DNA from: Lactococcus allomyrinae
Lineage (GTDB): Bacteria; Bacillota; Bacilli; Lactobacillales; Streptococcaceae
Reading direction: 5' to 3'
Length of the DNA: 64,000 nt
Assembly (NCBI RefSeq): GCF_003627095.1
Contig: NZ_CP032627.1
Location: forward strand, 124,001 to 188,000
The first letter of the stretch is position 1, and each line of letters opens with the position of its first letter. Below are positions 25,567-34,514 of this stretch, piece by piece. A model generated the notes under the pieces. That model did no database searches. It worked only from the letters and a program-made list of their open reading frames with translations, and was not told the origin of the DNA. Made by a program: the position numbers and the translations under genes.

Positions 25567-27060
25567 ATGGAAAACTTAAATAAAACAGAAAAAACATTTT
25601 TCGGGCAACCACGAGGATTGCTAACGCTTTTTCAGACAGAATTCTGGGAGCGTTTTTCTTATTATGGCATGCGCGCCATTTTGGTTTATTACCTATATGC
25701 TTTGACGACTGCTGATAATGCTGGTCTGGGACTTCCCAAGACACAAGCAATGGCAATTGTTAGTATCTATGGTGCTTTAGTTTATCTTTCAACAATTATC
25801 GGTGGTTGGGTAGCCGATCGTTTACTTGGAGCCTCACAAACGATTTTTATTGGTGGTATTTTAATTACATTGGGGCACATTGCTTTAGCAACACCGTTTG
25901 GTCTGACTTCACTTTTTGTGGCTTTATTTTTGATTATTCTAGGAACTGGGATGCTCAAACCAAATATTTCCAATATGGTAGGACATCTTTACTCTAAAGA
26001 AGACTCCAGACGTGATACTGGATTTAACATTTTTGTAGTTGGAATCAACATGGGGTCGTTGATTGCGCCACTTGTCGTCGGTACAGTTGGTCAAGGAATT
26101 AACTATCATCTTGGTTTCTCTCTTGCCGCTATTGGTATGATTGTCGCACTCTTTGTTTACTGGTTCGGGCGGATGCGTCAATTTCCAGAAATTGGACGTG
26201 AACCATCAAATCCTATGGATGCAAAGGCAAAACGTAATTTTATTATTGGTTTAGTCATTGTTATAATTGTAGCCAGTCTTGCATTTTTCATGTTATATCA
26301 AGCAAGTCCAAGTAACTTCATCAATAACTTTATTAATGTTTTATCTGCGGTTGGAATTATTGTCCCTGTTGCTTATTTTGTAACAATGTTCAGCTCTAAA
26401 AAAGTAGAATCAGATGAACGCCGCAAATTGACTGCTTATATTCCGCTGTTTTTGTCTGCTATTGTTTTTTGGGCAATTGAAGAACAAAGTTCAACAATTA
26501 TTGCAGTCTGGGGTGAATCAAGAACAAATTTGAATCCTACATGGTTTGGTGTGACTTTCCACATTGACCCTTCTTGGTATCAATTATTGAACCCACTTTT
26601 TATTGTACTCTTGACACCAATCTTTGTCCGTCTTTGGAATAAACTGGGTGAACGTCAACCATCAACCATTGTAAAATTTGGTATTGGACTTTTATTGACA
26701 GGTGCTTCATATCTGGTTATGACACTTCCAGGGCTTTTGAACGGTACAGCAGGACGTGTGAGCGCGCTTTGGTTAGTACTGATGTTTGCTATCCAAATGG
26801 CAGGTGAATTACTCGTGTCGCCAGTAGGTCTGTCTGTTTCTACTAAACTGGCACCCGTTGCTTTCCAGTCACAAATGATGGCAATGTGGTTCTTGGCTGA
26901 CTCAACCTCGCAAGCGATTAATGCACAAATCGCACCTTTCTTCCGTGCTTCAACGGAAATAAAATTCTTTGGAATTGTGGGAGCGATTGGTATCGTAGTC
27001 GGAATTATCCTCCTTATCATCAAAAAACCAATTTTGAAATTGATGGGCGATGTCCGCTAA
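25567..27060 (+). CDS. dtpT: di-/tripeptide:proton symporter
   Basis: DtpT imports di- and tripeptides with protons. From 25567 ([17 protein letters not shown]) it is 497 residues, the size of the lactococcal transporter. The POT signatures are present: [19 protein letters not shown] (ExxERFxYY) in the first membrane segment and [14 protein letters not shown] in the PTR2 region, with about 12 further hydrophobic segments. Starting further upstream would include its own promoter. It has its own perfect sigma-A promoter and no Shine-Dalgarno, so it is a strong case of leaderless expression. Confidence 0.96.
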   Translation: MENLNKTEKTFFGQPRGLLTLFQTEFWERFSYYGMRAILVYYLYALTTADNAGLGLPKTQAMAIVSIYGALVYLSTIIGGWVADRLLGASQTIFIGGILITLGHIALATPFGLTSLFVALFLIILGTGMLKPNISNMVGHLYSKEDSRRDTGFNIFVVGINMGSLIAPLVVGTVGQGINYHLGFSLAAIGMIVALFVYWFGRMRQFPEIGREPSNPMDAKAKRNFIIGLVIVIIVASLAFFMLYQASPSNFINNFINVLSAVGIIVPVAYFVTMFSSKKVESDERRKLTAYIPLFLSAIVFWAIEEQSSTIIAVWGESRTNLNPTWFGVTFHIDPSWYQLLNPLFIVLLTPIFVRLWNKLGERQPSTIVKFGIGLLLTGASYLVMTLPGLLNGTAGRVSALWLVLMFAIQMAGELLVSPVGLSVSTKLAPVAFQSQMMAMWFLADSTSQAINAQIAPFFRASTEIKFFGIVGAIGIVVGIILLIIKKPILKLMGDVR

Positions 27061-27071
27061 AAATAACTTTT

Positions 27072-27098
27072 AAAAAGCTGTCAGTACTGACAGCTTTT
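27072..27098 (+). terminator. dtpT terminator made of a CTGTCAG palindrome
   Basis: AAAAAG, CTGTCAGTACTGACAG (27078-27093), CTTTTAT. The palindrome with A/T flanks forms a terminator-like hairpin. Confidence 0.7.
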
Positions 27099-27190
27099 AT
27101 TCATTCATTTATCACAAAAAATAATAAACATAGTGTTGATTTTGCTAAATATAATTGACAGTTCAATAATTTCTATCTGCGCTTACATAG

Positions 27191-27199
27191 TGTTAAAAT
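27191..27199 (+). promoter_or_regulatory. cydA extended -10 promoter
   Basis: TGTTAAAAT is an extended -10 box 195 bases before cydA. The long leader contains a CTGTCAGCACTGACAG palindrome at 27350-27365, about 20 bases before the ribosome binding site. No FNR-type TTGAT-N4-ATCAA box is seen. Confidence 0.5.
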
Positions 27200-27349
27200 G
27201 GAGTGTAACGTAATTTTAAATTAATTTCGCGGAGAATGTCTTATTTGACAGAATAATCTAATTTTTGAGGAGTAAAGCTTAACTATCATGAATGAAAGTT
27301 AATTGCTCATTATGATATTGCAATCTTAAAGCTTTCTCGTAATAGAGTT

Positions 27350-27365
27350 CTGTCAGCACTGACAG
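27350..27365. repeat. CTGTCAG palindrome in the cydA leader
   Basis: CTGTCAGCACTGACAG, a perfect dyad except for the central base pair, close to the cydA start. Confidence 0.8.
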
Positions 27366-27394
27366 ACATCTCAGCAAGTAAAAATGGAGGTATT

Positions 27395-28882
27395 ATGTTT
27401 ACCATTGAAAATCTCGCGCGCTTTCAGTTCGCGATGACGACGATTTTCCACTTTTTCTTTGTGCCTCTCTCAGTAGGGACAGTTTTCATGACAGCACTCA
27501 TGGAAACAATCTATGTCAAGACTGGCGATGAAAAATGGAAAAAACGAACAAAATTCTTTGGGTCAATTATGCTCTTGTCTTTTGCCGTTGGGGTTGTGAC
27601 AGGGATTATCCAAGAATTCCAGTTCGGTATGAACTGGTCTGAATATTCTCGTTATGTCGGAGATATTTTTGGAGCACCACTTGCAGTTGAAGCACTTCTC
27701 GCATTCTTTATGGAGTCAACCTTCCTTGGAGTTTGGATGTTTGGCTGGGATAAGTTAGGCAAGAAATTGCACAATGCTACACTGTGGATTGTGTTTGTCG
27801 GAACTTTCCTTTCATCTCTGTGGATTCTTGCAGCGAACTCTTGGATGCAAAATCCAGTCGGTTATGCCGTAAGAGGTGGACGTGCAACACTGATTAGCTT
27901 TAGCGCTTTGCTGACCAATCCTCAGACTATCTTAGAATTCGCCCATGTCACAACAGGATTTCTATTGACAGGTGGATTTATTACTGCGGGTATTGCTTGT
28001 TTCCAAATTCTCAAAAATAGAGAAGTGGATATGTTCAAGCCTGTTTTACGCTTAGGTCTCCTTGTGGCTTTGATAGCATCAGTAGGTAATTTTGTTGCTG
28101 GTGACCAACAAATGATTGAGGTTAAAAATTCTCAACCGATGAAATTTGCTGCGGCAGAAGGAGTAATGACAACCACTGAAAACCCAGCAGAATGGGCAAT
28201 GGTCGGATTTTATAATCAAGCAGATAAGGAAGAAATTTTTGGTATCCATGTCCCTTATATGCTATCAATATTGACTTATCATTCTCCATCAAGCAAGAAC
28301 CCTCCAATTCAAGGTGTTCAAGAGCTTAACAAAAAATTGGCAGAAAAATATCCCGAAGCTGCCAAGGAGTTGCATGGTAACTTTGTTCCGCCAATCAACG
28401 CACTTTTCTGGACTTTCCGTATTATGGCTGGTATCTCAATGCTAATGATTCTGTTGTCAGCTTTGGGACTTTTCTGGACACGGAAGAAAAAACCGTGGCT
28501 CTATGAAAATCGTCCTTGGTTGCACATCTATGGGTGGTTCCTTTATGCGCCATTTATCGCAATCACATCAGGTTGGCTAGTTACAGAGCTTGGTCGTTAT
28601 CCTTGGACAGTTTATGGTTTGTTCACGATTCGTGACTCAGTATCTCCAAATGTTTCTGTTGGTTCACTAATTTTCTCAAACTCTGTTTATTTCCTACTCT
28701 TCTGCTTCCTTGGAAGTGTAATGATTTACTTTACTGTTCAGCGTATGAGAAAAGGAACAGAAGGTGCAGAAACAGCTTATGTTGAGTTAGATCCGTTTAA
28801 TAAAGAATCTTTCAGCGTGCATGACACGCAAGATGAAGAGGAAACTTCAAAAGAAAATGAAGACAAGGAGGCTAATAAATAA
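27395..28882 (+). CDS. cydA: cytochrome bd ubiquinol oxidase subunit I
   Basis: CydA carries the hemes and quinol site of cytochrome bd, which lets lactococci respire when heme is supplied. The 495-residue membrane protein opens with LARFQFAMTTIFHFFFVPLSVG, containing the axial His of heme b595, and includes GRYPWTVYGLFTIRDSVS near the end, typical of CydA. The quinol loop is of the short Firmicutes type. Charged tail DEEETSKENEDKEANK. The ATG follows ATGGAGG. It overlaps cydB by one base. Confidence 0.96.
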   Translation: MFTIENLARFQFAMTTIFHFFFVPLSVGTVFMTALMETIYVKTGDEKWKKRTKFFGSIMLLSFAVGVVTGIIQEFQFGMNWSEYSRYVGDIFGAPLAVEALLAFFMESTFLGVWMFGWDKLGKKLHNATLWIVFVGTFLSSLWILAANSWMQNPVGYAVRGGRATLISFSALLTNPQTILEFAHVTTGFLLTGGFITAGIACFQILKNREVDMFKPVLRLGLLVALIASVGNFVAGDQQMIEVKNSQPMKFAAAEGVMTTTENPAEWAMVGFYNQADKEEIFGIHVPYMLSILTYHSPSSKNPPIQGVQELNKKLAEKYPEAAKELHGNFVPPINALFWTFRIMAGISMLMILLSALGLFWTRKKKPWLYENRPWLHIYGWFLYAPFIAITSGWLVTELGRYPWTVYGLFTIRDSVSPNVSVGSLIFSNSVYFLLFCFLGSVMIYFTVQRMRKGTEGAETAYVELDPFNKESFSVHDTQDEEETSKENEDKEANK

Positions 28883-29877
28883 TGACAGGATTACAACTTT
28901 TCTGGTTTATCATTGTTGGTGTACTTTTTAGCGGATTTTTCTTCCTTGAAGGCTTCGACTATGGCGTAGGGATGAGCGCAATTACAATAGCAAAAGATAA
29001 ACGTGAAATCGAGCAAACGATTGGTTCTATTGGACCAGTTTGGGATTTGAATGAAGTATGGCTTTTGACGGCTGGTGGTGCAATGTTTGCGTCATTCCCT
29101 TATTGGTATGCCTCACTGTTTTCAGGTTTCTACCTTGTCCTATTTTTGATTTTGGTTGGATTGATTTTCCGTGGAGTAACTTTTGAGTTCCGCCACCATG
29201 CTCATTCTGAAAAAGGGAAAATGTTTTGGACAAAAACACTTGGTGTAGCAAGTTTTGCTATTCCATTCCTTTTTGGCTTGATGTTTACAAGTATGATTCA
29301 AGGCGTTCCTATGGATGCGCATGGAAATGTATCTGCAACATTTACAACTTATGTGAATCCACTCTCAGTAGTTGGTGGTGTCGCTGTGCTTTTACTTGCT
29401 TGGCTTCATGGACTAAATTATCTTGCTTTGAAGACCGAAGGAGATTTACGTGCTCGTAGTGCTAAAGTAGCTAATATTTTGTACTTTGTACTTTATGCGG
29501 GTGAAGTCGTCTTTGCTGTATTGCTTGCCATTTTTACAGATTTCTTTGAAAAACATTTTGTCGGGACATTGGTACTCTTGGTAGCTATCGTTGTGCTAAC
29601 AGTTGTTGCTCATTTGGCTGTACGTGCCAAAAAAGAAATGACAGCATTTATTGCTTCAGGTTTGACTTTTGTTGCATTAGTTGCCTTGATTTTTCAAGGA
29701 ATTTTCCCACGAGTGATGATTGCAACAAACCCTGCACATAGCATTTTGATTAAAAATGCAAGCTCAACAGGTTATACTTTGACAGCAATGACGATTGTGA
29801 CTTTGTGTATCTTACCTTTTGTTCTTGTTTATATTGGATGGACTTACTATGTCTTCAGAAAGAGAATCAAAAAATAA
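28882..29877 (+). CDS. cydB: cytochrome bd ubiquinol oxidase subunit II
   Basis: CydB is the second membrane subunit of the bd oxidase. The 331-residue protein has the conserved N-terminus FFLEGFDYGVGM and VWDLNEVWLLTAGGAMFASFP, and about eight hydrophobic segments. ATG overlaps the cydA stop by one base (TAATG), with AAGGAGG upstream inside cydA. Confidence 0.96.
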   Translation: MTGLQLFWFIIVGVLFSGFFFLEGFDYGVGMSAITIAKDKREIEQTIGSIGPVWDLNEVWLLTAGGAMFASFPYWYASLFSGFYLVLFLILVGLIFRGVTFEFRHHAHSEKGKMFWTKTLGVASFAIPFLFGLMFTSMIQGVPMDAHGNVSATFTTYVNPLSVVGGVAVLLLAWLHGLNYLALKTEGDLRARSAKVANILYFVLYAGEVVFAVLLAIFTDFFEKHFVGTLVLLVAIVVLTVVAHLAVRAKKEMTAFIASGLTFVALVALIFQGIFPRVMIATNPAHSILIKNASSTGYTLTAMTIVTLCILPFVLVYIGWTYYVFRKRIKK

Positions 29878-29884
29878 CAAACTG

Positions 29885-30020
29885 AAAATTGATTTCAGAA
29901 AGCTGTCCTAGAGTTTTGACATTTTGGTGCTTGCGATTTGTGCTTGTTGCTTCAGCAACTTAGCAAAATCGACAGTGTAGCAAAGTGAGAAAGACTTCAG
30001 GGACAAGTGAGTTCATATCT
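29885..30020. repeat. family B-like intergenic repeat after cydB
   Basis: TTGATTTCAGAAAGC, GACAAGTGAGTTCATATCTTA and several small inverted repeats resemble the end of family B copies (GGACAAGxxxCCTCACATCTTG at 45465). No gene is seen. Confidence 0.45.
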
Positions 30021-30021
30021 T

Positions 30022-30048
30022 AAAATAACTGGTTAAGCCAGTTATTTT
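30022..30048 (+). terminator. terminator between cydB and cydD
   Basis: AAAATAACTGG and CCAGTTATTTT form an 11-bp stem around a five-base loop with a T-rich tail. It can work in both directions. Confidence 0.8.
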
Positions 30049-30065
30049 CATATCATGTTGTAAAT

Positions 30066-30074
30066 TGTTATAAT
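30066..30074 (+). promoter_or_regulatory. cydD extended -10 promoter
   Basis: TGTTATAAT, about 214 bases before cydD. The leader contains TGTCAGTATACTGACA at 30092-30107 and a hairpin TTCAATG/CATTGAA at 30211-30238 resembling one before the MarR gene (34230-34257). Confidence 0.5.
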
Positions 30075-30091
30075 AATTTGATGATACTTTT

Positions 30092-30107
30092 TGTCAGTAT
30101 ACTGACA
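30092..30107. repeat. CTGTCAG palindrome in the cydD leader
   Basis: TGTCAGTATACTGACA with T and A flanks; a further half-site CTGACAG lies at 30192. Confidence 0.75.
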
Positions 30108-30287
30108 AAAAAATCAGAGAAGTTATTTCACAAGAAGTATCAAAAAATGTAGATTTCAGGAGAAAAAACTGTAAGTAAAAATATTTATTTTCTGACAGGA
30201 TTTCTGTCCGTTCAATGTAATCAAGATTGAGCATTGAATCAAGAGTTTCAGCTCTTGTCAGTAATAAAAAACTTCAGTAACTAGAAT

Positions 30288-32108
30288 ATGATTGATAAAT
30301 CTCTTTTTAACTTGCCTGGAGTGCGTAAGATGCTCCCTGTTTTGGGAATTCTAGCAGTTTTACAGGCAACAGTAATTTGCGGTCAGGCATTATTTATGGC
30401 AGAAGCAATTACAAAACTTTGGCAAGGACAAAACTTTATGATGGCAGTCCCAATGATATTGGGATTTTTAGCCTGCTTTTTGAGTCGTGAATTCATTAAT
30501 TTTATACGTTCAAAAGCGTTAGATGGTCTTGCTTACCATTTAGCAACAAAGCTTCGCAGTGATATGTTGGAAAAATTTTTCCGTTTAGGTCCTTCAAGTG
30601 TGGCAGATTTGGGTTCGGGTTCAAGTGCGACAACGGTAATTACGGGGATTGACCAAGTTGAGAACTATATCAAGTTAGTGCTCTCAAAAGTGTTAAACAT
30701 GATGATTGTGCCCATTCTAATTTTGATTCCCGTTTTATTTTTGGACTGGGAGAGTGGTTTGGTGCTTATCATCACATTTCCATTTGCCATTATTTTCATG
30801 ATTTTGTTGGGTTATGCTGCACAAGGACGAGCAAACCGTCAATATAAAACTTTTCAATTTTTGTCTAACCATTTTCTTGATTCATTGCGTGGAATTTCCA
30901 CTCTGAAGTATTTTGGGTTATCAAAAGAGTACGCTGGTTCAATTTACCGTACGTCAGAAGAATTTCGCCGTGAAACGATGGGAGCATTGCGAATGGCAAT
31001 GTTATCGACTTTTGCGCTTGATTTTTTCTCTAGCTTGTCGGTAGCAACAGTGGCACTTTTTCTTGGTTTACGACTTATGGATGGTCATATTTTGCTGTTC
31101 CCAGCTTTAGCAACTTTGATTATGGCACCAGAATATTTCTTACCTTTGCGCGACTTCGCGAGTGATTACCATGCCACGCTCAATGGGAAAAATGCCCTTG
31201 AAGCAGTCAATCAAATGCTGTCAGTAGAAGAAGAAACGCTGTCAGTACTGACAGAACCTGTCAGGTGGACGGAGGACTCCAAACTTACTATTGCAGACTT
31301 GTCAAAAACTTATGAAACAGGGCGAGGTGTAGAAAATGTATCATTCTCACTTTCAGGCTTTAAAAAAGTTGCCCTTGTTGGTAGCTCTGGCTCAGGAAAA
31401 TCCACTCTGCTCTCCATGTTGGCGGGATTTCTTGCACCGACATCAGGAAAAATACAGCTCAATGAGCAAACGCTGACAACACTCACTGACGGAAAATATC
31501 GCGAATCCGTCCAGTTTATCCCGCAAAACACTTACATTTTCTCAGGAACATTGCGAGAAAATTTAGCCTTTTATGAGCCGTCAGCAACTGATGAAGAAAT
31601 ATTTGCAGCAGCAGAGCTTGCAGGATTGACAGCGCTTGTAAAATCAATAGGTCTTGATGGGAAAATTGGTTCAGGAGGGCGTACTATTTCTGGCGGTCAA
31701 GCACAACGTGTCGCACTGACAAGGGCATTCTTGAGCCAATCAAGAAATATTTTGCTCTTAGACGAACCTACAGCTCATCTTGACATTGAAACTGAGCTGG
31801 AAATCAAGACAAATATTTTACCACTATTTGATCATAAACTTGTTTTCCTAGCAACACACCGCCTGCATTGGCTGTCATCAATGGATTTGGTTATTGTCCT
31901 CAATGAAGGAAAAGTAGAAGGTATCGGCACCCACGAAGAACTTTCAAAAACTAATCCTTATTACCAAAAATTACTGACAGAAATGCGTGGAAGCGATCTA
32001 AAAACATTACCATCAGCACTGACAGAAAATCTGTCAGTAAAAAAAGCACCTGACAGCGCTGTCAGCTTACTGACAAAAGAAACGGAGAATAATACTGATG
32101 AAATTTAA
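30288..32108 (+). CDS. cydD: thiol reductant ABC exporter subunit CydD
   Basis: CydD and CydC form the ABC exporter of glutathione/cysteine needed for cytochrome bd assembly. The 606-residue protein has six membrane segments in its first 300 residues and an ABC domain with Walker A GSSGSGKST, signature TISGGQAQR and Walker B ILLLDEPTAHLD. Five or more CTGTCAG-type half-sites fall in it: MLSVEEETLSVLTEP in the linker before the ABC domain and a C-terminal tail LLTEMRG ... SALTENLSV ... SAVSLLTKE that looks built from them. No good ribosome binding site precedes 30288; an ATG at 30330 behind GGAG is an alternative. It overlaps cydC by 11 bases. Confidence 0.93.
   Translation: MIDKSLFNLPGVRKMLPVLGILAVLQATVICGQALFMAEAITKLWQGQNFMMAVPMILGFLACFLSREFINFIRSKALDGLAYHLATKLRSDMLEKFFRLGPSSVADLGSGSSATTVITGIDQVENYIKLVLSKVLNMMIVPILILIPVLFLDWESGLVLIITFPFAIIFMILLGYAAQGRANRQYKTFQFLSNHFLDSLRGISTLKYFGLSKEYAGSIYRTSEEFRRETMGALRMAMLSTFALDFFSSLSVATVALFLGLRLMDGHILLFPALATLIMAPEYFLPLRDFASDYHATLNGKNALEAVNQMLSVEEETLSVLTEPVRWTEDSKLTIADLSKTYETGRGVENVSFSLSGFKKVALVGSSGSGKSTLLSMLAGFLAPTSGKIQLNEQTLTTLTDGKYRESVQFIPQNTYIFSGTLRENLAFYEPSATDEEIFAAAELAGLTALVKSIGLDGKIGSGGRTISGGQAQRVALTRAFLSQSRNILLLDEPTAHLDIETELEIKTNILPLFDHKLVFLATHRLHWLSSMDLVIVLNEGKVEGIGTHEELSKTNPYYQKLLTEMRGSDLKTLPSALTENLSVKKAPDSAVSLLTKETENNTDEI
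31239..31254. repeat. CTGTCAG palindrome in cydD (linker)
   Basis: CTGTCAGTACTGACAG followed by AA, in frame as LSVLTE; a CTGTCAG half-site 21 bases upstream (31218) encodes LSV. Confidence 0.8.
31974..32075. repeat. cluster of six CTGTCAG/CTGACAG half-sites at the cydD 3' end
   Basis: Half-sites at 31974, 32019, 32031, 32050, 32059 and 32070 alternate in orientation within about 100 bases, encoding a low-complexity C-terminal tail beyond the ABC domain. Confidence 0.75.
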
Positions 32109-33819
32109 AGACATTTTATTCAGAAATGATTGGATTTCTCCATTTCTAAAGAAATACCGTAGTGGCTTTATCTTAGCGATTTTTCTTGGTACAGCGACAG
32201 TATCTATGGCAGGACTATTGATGTTTACATCAGGTTATGTCATTTCAAAATCAGCCACAAAACCTGAAAATATTCTGATGATTTACGTTCCAGTACTATT
32301 TGTACGTATCTTCGGAATTGGACGGCCCGTTGTGCACTATGTTGAACGTTTGACCTCACACAACTGGATTTTACGAATTACGAGCTTGTTGCGTAAAAAA
32401 CTTTACCTCAGACTTGAAAAAACAGCGGTCAATCTCTCTGAGCGCTATCAACTTGGTGACTTACTTGGTATCTTAAACGAAGATATTGGTAATTTGCAAG
32501 ATTTATTCTTGCGGACACTTTTTCCTGTTTTGATTGCAGGAACCTTATCGGTTGCCTTAGTGATTGCGAGCGGCTTTTTCTCCATTCTTCTGGCACTGGG
32601 ACTTGCCTTATTCTTGGGAGTTTTAATCGTTGTTCTGCCCTATCTCTCATTCAAGTTTACAGTCAAGTTAGACGAAGAACTCAAACGGTATCGCAATCAA
32701 CTTTTCTCACATTTGACAGATGATATCCTTGGTCTGCAAGATTGGGTACTCTCAGGACGAAAAAAAGATTTCATGACTTCGTATTTAGAATCAGAGTCTT
32801 CTGCACGCAAAATACAAGCAAAATTACTTGCCTTTGGTCGTAGACGAAATCTTGTGTTACAAGTTGTTTATAGCGCCTTGGTCATTTACCTTGTTTTTTG
32901 GGCATCAGGGAGTTTGAATACGGGGGATGCTCCGAATTATATTGCTGCTGTCAGTCTTGCGGCTTTTCCGTTATTTGATGCTTTTTCCCCTCTATCTGAT
33001 GCTATTGTAGAAACACAGCGCTATGGTGACTCTGTCAAACGTCTTAATGAACTTCCAGACGCAGTAGAAGAAAAGAGAGATGTCGAAATTTCAAGTGTTG
33101 ACTTATCTATTCAAAATATCCAATTTGGTTTTGAAGAAAATCAAAAAATATTTGATCACTTTAGTCTTGAAGTTGAAAAAGGAGAACATATCGCTATTTT
33201 AGGACGTTCGGGTGTTGGTAAATCAACCCTTGCGAGCCTAGTCAGAGGTGATTTAGTTCCTCAAACTGGAACGATTCGTTTCGGAGGGATTGAACCTCAT
33301 AAAGCAAAAAATGTTGAAGCTAAAATAGGCGTTATTAATCAATCACCCTATCTTTTTGCTACCAGTCTGCGTTCCAATCTGACATTAGCAAAACTTGATG
33401 CTACCGATGAAGAAATTTGGGAAGCACTTGAACTTGTCGGGCTTCGTAAAATGGTTGAAAGTCTACCTAAAGGTCTATTAGAACCAGTAGATGAAGCAGG
33501 AACACGATTTTCAGGAGGTGAGCGTCAACGTCTAGCATTAGCAAGAATCCTACTGTCAGACGTAGAAATGGTTATTCTTGATGAACCAACAGTATCTCTT
33601 GACCCAATTACAGAGAATCAGCTGTTAAGTCTATTTTTTGAAAGACTTCGGGATAAATCTATCATTTTCATTACGCACCATTTACTTGGAGTGCATCACA
33701 TGGATAGAGTAGTTTTCCTTGAAAAAGGAAAGATAAAATTCGATGGTAAACCAGCAATATTATTGGAATCCAACGAAACCTTTAAACAACTTTATCAGTT
33801 GGATTTAGGAAATGAATAA
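32098..33819 (+). CDS. cydC: thiol reductant ABC exporter subunit CydC
   Basis: Partner of CydD. The 573-residue protein has an ABC membrane domain (VRIFGIGRPVVHYVERLTSHNW is typical of CydC) and an ABC ATPase with Walker A GRSGVGKST, signature FSGGERQRLALAR and Walker B MVILDEPTVSLD, plus the switch His in FITHH. Start 11 bases inside cydD. Together with cydAB this supplies heme-dependent respiration. Confidence 0.95.
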   Translation: MKFKDILFRNDWISPFLKKYRSGFILAIFLGTATVSMAGLLMFTSGYVISKSATKPENILMIYVPVLFVRIFGIGRPVVHYVERLTSHNWILRITSLLRKKLYLRLEKTAVNLSERYQLGDLLGILNEDIGNLQDLFLRTLFPVLIAGTLSVALVIASGFFSILLALGLALFLGVLIVVLPYLSFKFTVKLDEELKRYRNQLFSHLTDDILGLQDWVLSGRKKDFMTSYLESESSARKIQAKLLAFGRRRNLVLQVVYSALVIYLVFWASGSLNTGDAPNYIAAVSLAAFPLFDAFSPLSDAIVETQRYGDSVKRLNELPDAVEEKRDVEISSVDLSIQNIQFGFEENQKIFDHFSLEVEKGEHIAILGRSGVGKSTLASLVRGDLVPQTGTIRFGGIEPHKAKNVEAKIGVINQSPYLFATSLRSNLTLAKLDATDEEIWEALELVGLRKMVESLPKGLLEPVDEAGTRFSGGERQRLALARILLSDVEMVILDEPTVSLDPITENQLLSLFFERLRDKSIIFITHHLLGVHHMDRVVFLEKGKIKFDGKPAILLESNETFKQLYQLDLGNE

Positions 33820-33828
33820 AATGAAAAA

Positions 33829-33853
33829 TCAGCCTAATGGCTGATTTTTTTAA
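33829..33853 (+). terminator. cydC terminator
   Basis: AAAATCAGCC and GGCTGATTTT pair around TAAT and are followed by T's. Confidence 0.88.
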
Positions 33854-33899
33854 TTTATTTAGTTTTATTGTTGACAAAACTAAATAAATAAATTATAAT
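33854..33899 (+). promoter_or_regulatory. promoter overlapped by a 13-bp perfect dyad
   Basis: TTGACA (33871-33876), 17 bases, TATAAT (33894-33899). The arms TTTATTTAGTTTT (33854-33866) and AAAACTAAATAAA (33876-33888) are perfect and flank or overlap the -35 box, a layout typical of autoregulated MarR genes. The only downstream genes are the small ORF at 34280 and the MarR gene at 34515, so the leader is about 600 nt. Partial half-sites (AACTAA) recur near 33928. Confidence 0.7.
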
Positions 33900-34064
33900 C
33901 TTTTTTGTTAGGTAAATAAATAATAAACTAACTAATTAAGAAATCCACTTCCTCTCTGATTAACGCAAAATCAAAGATTATGATATTGAATTTACAAAAA
34001 GCAGGCTAACTAAGAACTTCGTCTTATTGATTTAGCAACTTAGAACGGATAGACATCGTGCTAT

Positions 34065-34220
34065 TTGAAGTGATTACTTCATTGATGGGGGATTCTTTCT
34101 CACTCATCAATGTTAGGGTACAACCTCACATCAAAGATATGGGGTCACATCTCGCTTTACTACGCTGTTTATTCTCGACTCTTAGAGGAAAGGGGATGAG
34201 CAAGCACTTGCTAGGTTAAA
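34065..34220 (-). repeat. family A intergenic repeat, copy 4 (inverted)
   Basis: TGAAGTGATTACTTCATTGATG, ATCAATGTTAGGGTACAACC, ACATCAAAGATATGGGGTCA and CAAGCACTTGCTAGGTTAAA reproduce the family A modules. It lies in the leader of the MarR transcript. Confidence 0.7.
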
Positions 34221-34279
34221 GTTCGTCTATTCAATATAATCTTTCAGAGCATTGGATTCATACTTTTAAAGGAGAGCAA

Positions 34280-34387
34280 ATGATGATTAAAAGATTAATA
34301 CAAAAATTCAAAATGCTCATACGGCTTATCGAGAGACCTAACGAACTCTTAGCATTCGCCTTCGATGAACAACTCACAACACTGTAG
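34280..34387 (+). CDS. candidate 35-residue leader peptide / small protein
   Basis: A short ORF with an excellent site (AAAGGAGAG, five bases before the ATG) encodes a basic amphipathic peptide: MMIKRLIQKFKMLIRLIERP, then NELLAFAFDEQLTTL. It lies 128 bases before the MarR ATG, with two hairpins between. The strong ribosome binding site argues that it is translated. It may be a regulatory leader or a small protein; I do not recognise a family. Confidence 0.5.
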   Translation: MMIKRLIQKFKMLIRLIERPNELLAFAFDEQLTTL

Positions 34388-34402
34388 TTAAACCATTGTA
34401 AA

Positions 34403-34459
34403 AAGTATCAACGGTATGATACTTCGCACTTGTTCTGGCACAAAAAGTGCACCAGAACA
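34403..34459 (+). promoter_or_regulatory. two consecutive hairpins between the small ORF and the MarR gene
   Basis: AAGTATC/GATACTT (34403-34424) and TGTTCTGG-CAC/GTG-CACCAGAACA (34431-34459, nine to eleven pairs) lie between the leader ORF and the MarR ribosome binding site. Neither has a T tail, so translational or antitermination control is more likely than simple termination. Confidence 0.55.
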
Positions 34460-34514
34460 CTCTAATTACAGAACAACTGATAATGACACAAAAATCTTAA
34501 AGGAGAATTTAATT

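Noticed and set aside
27395-28882. FNR/FLP box at the cydA promoter
   Set aside because: No TTGAT-N4-ATCAA or close variant is visible between 27061 and 27394.
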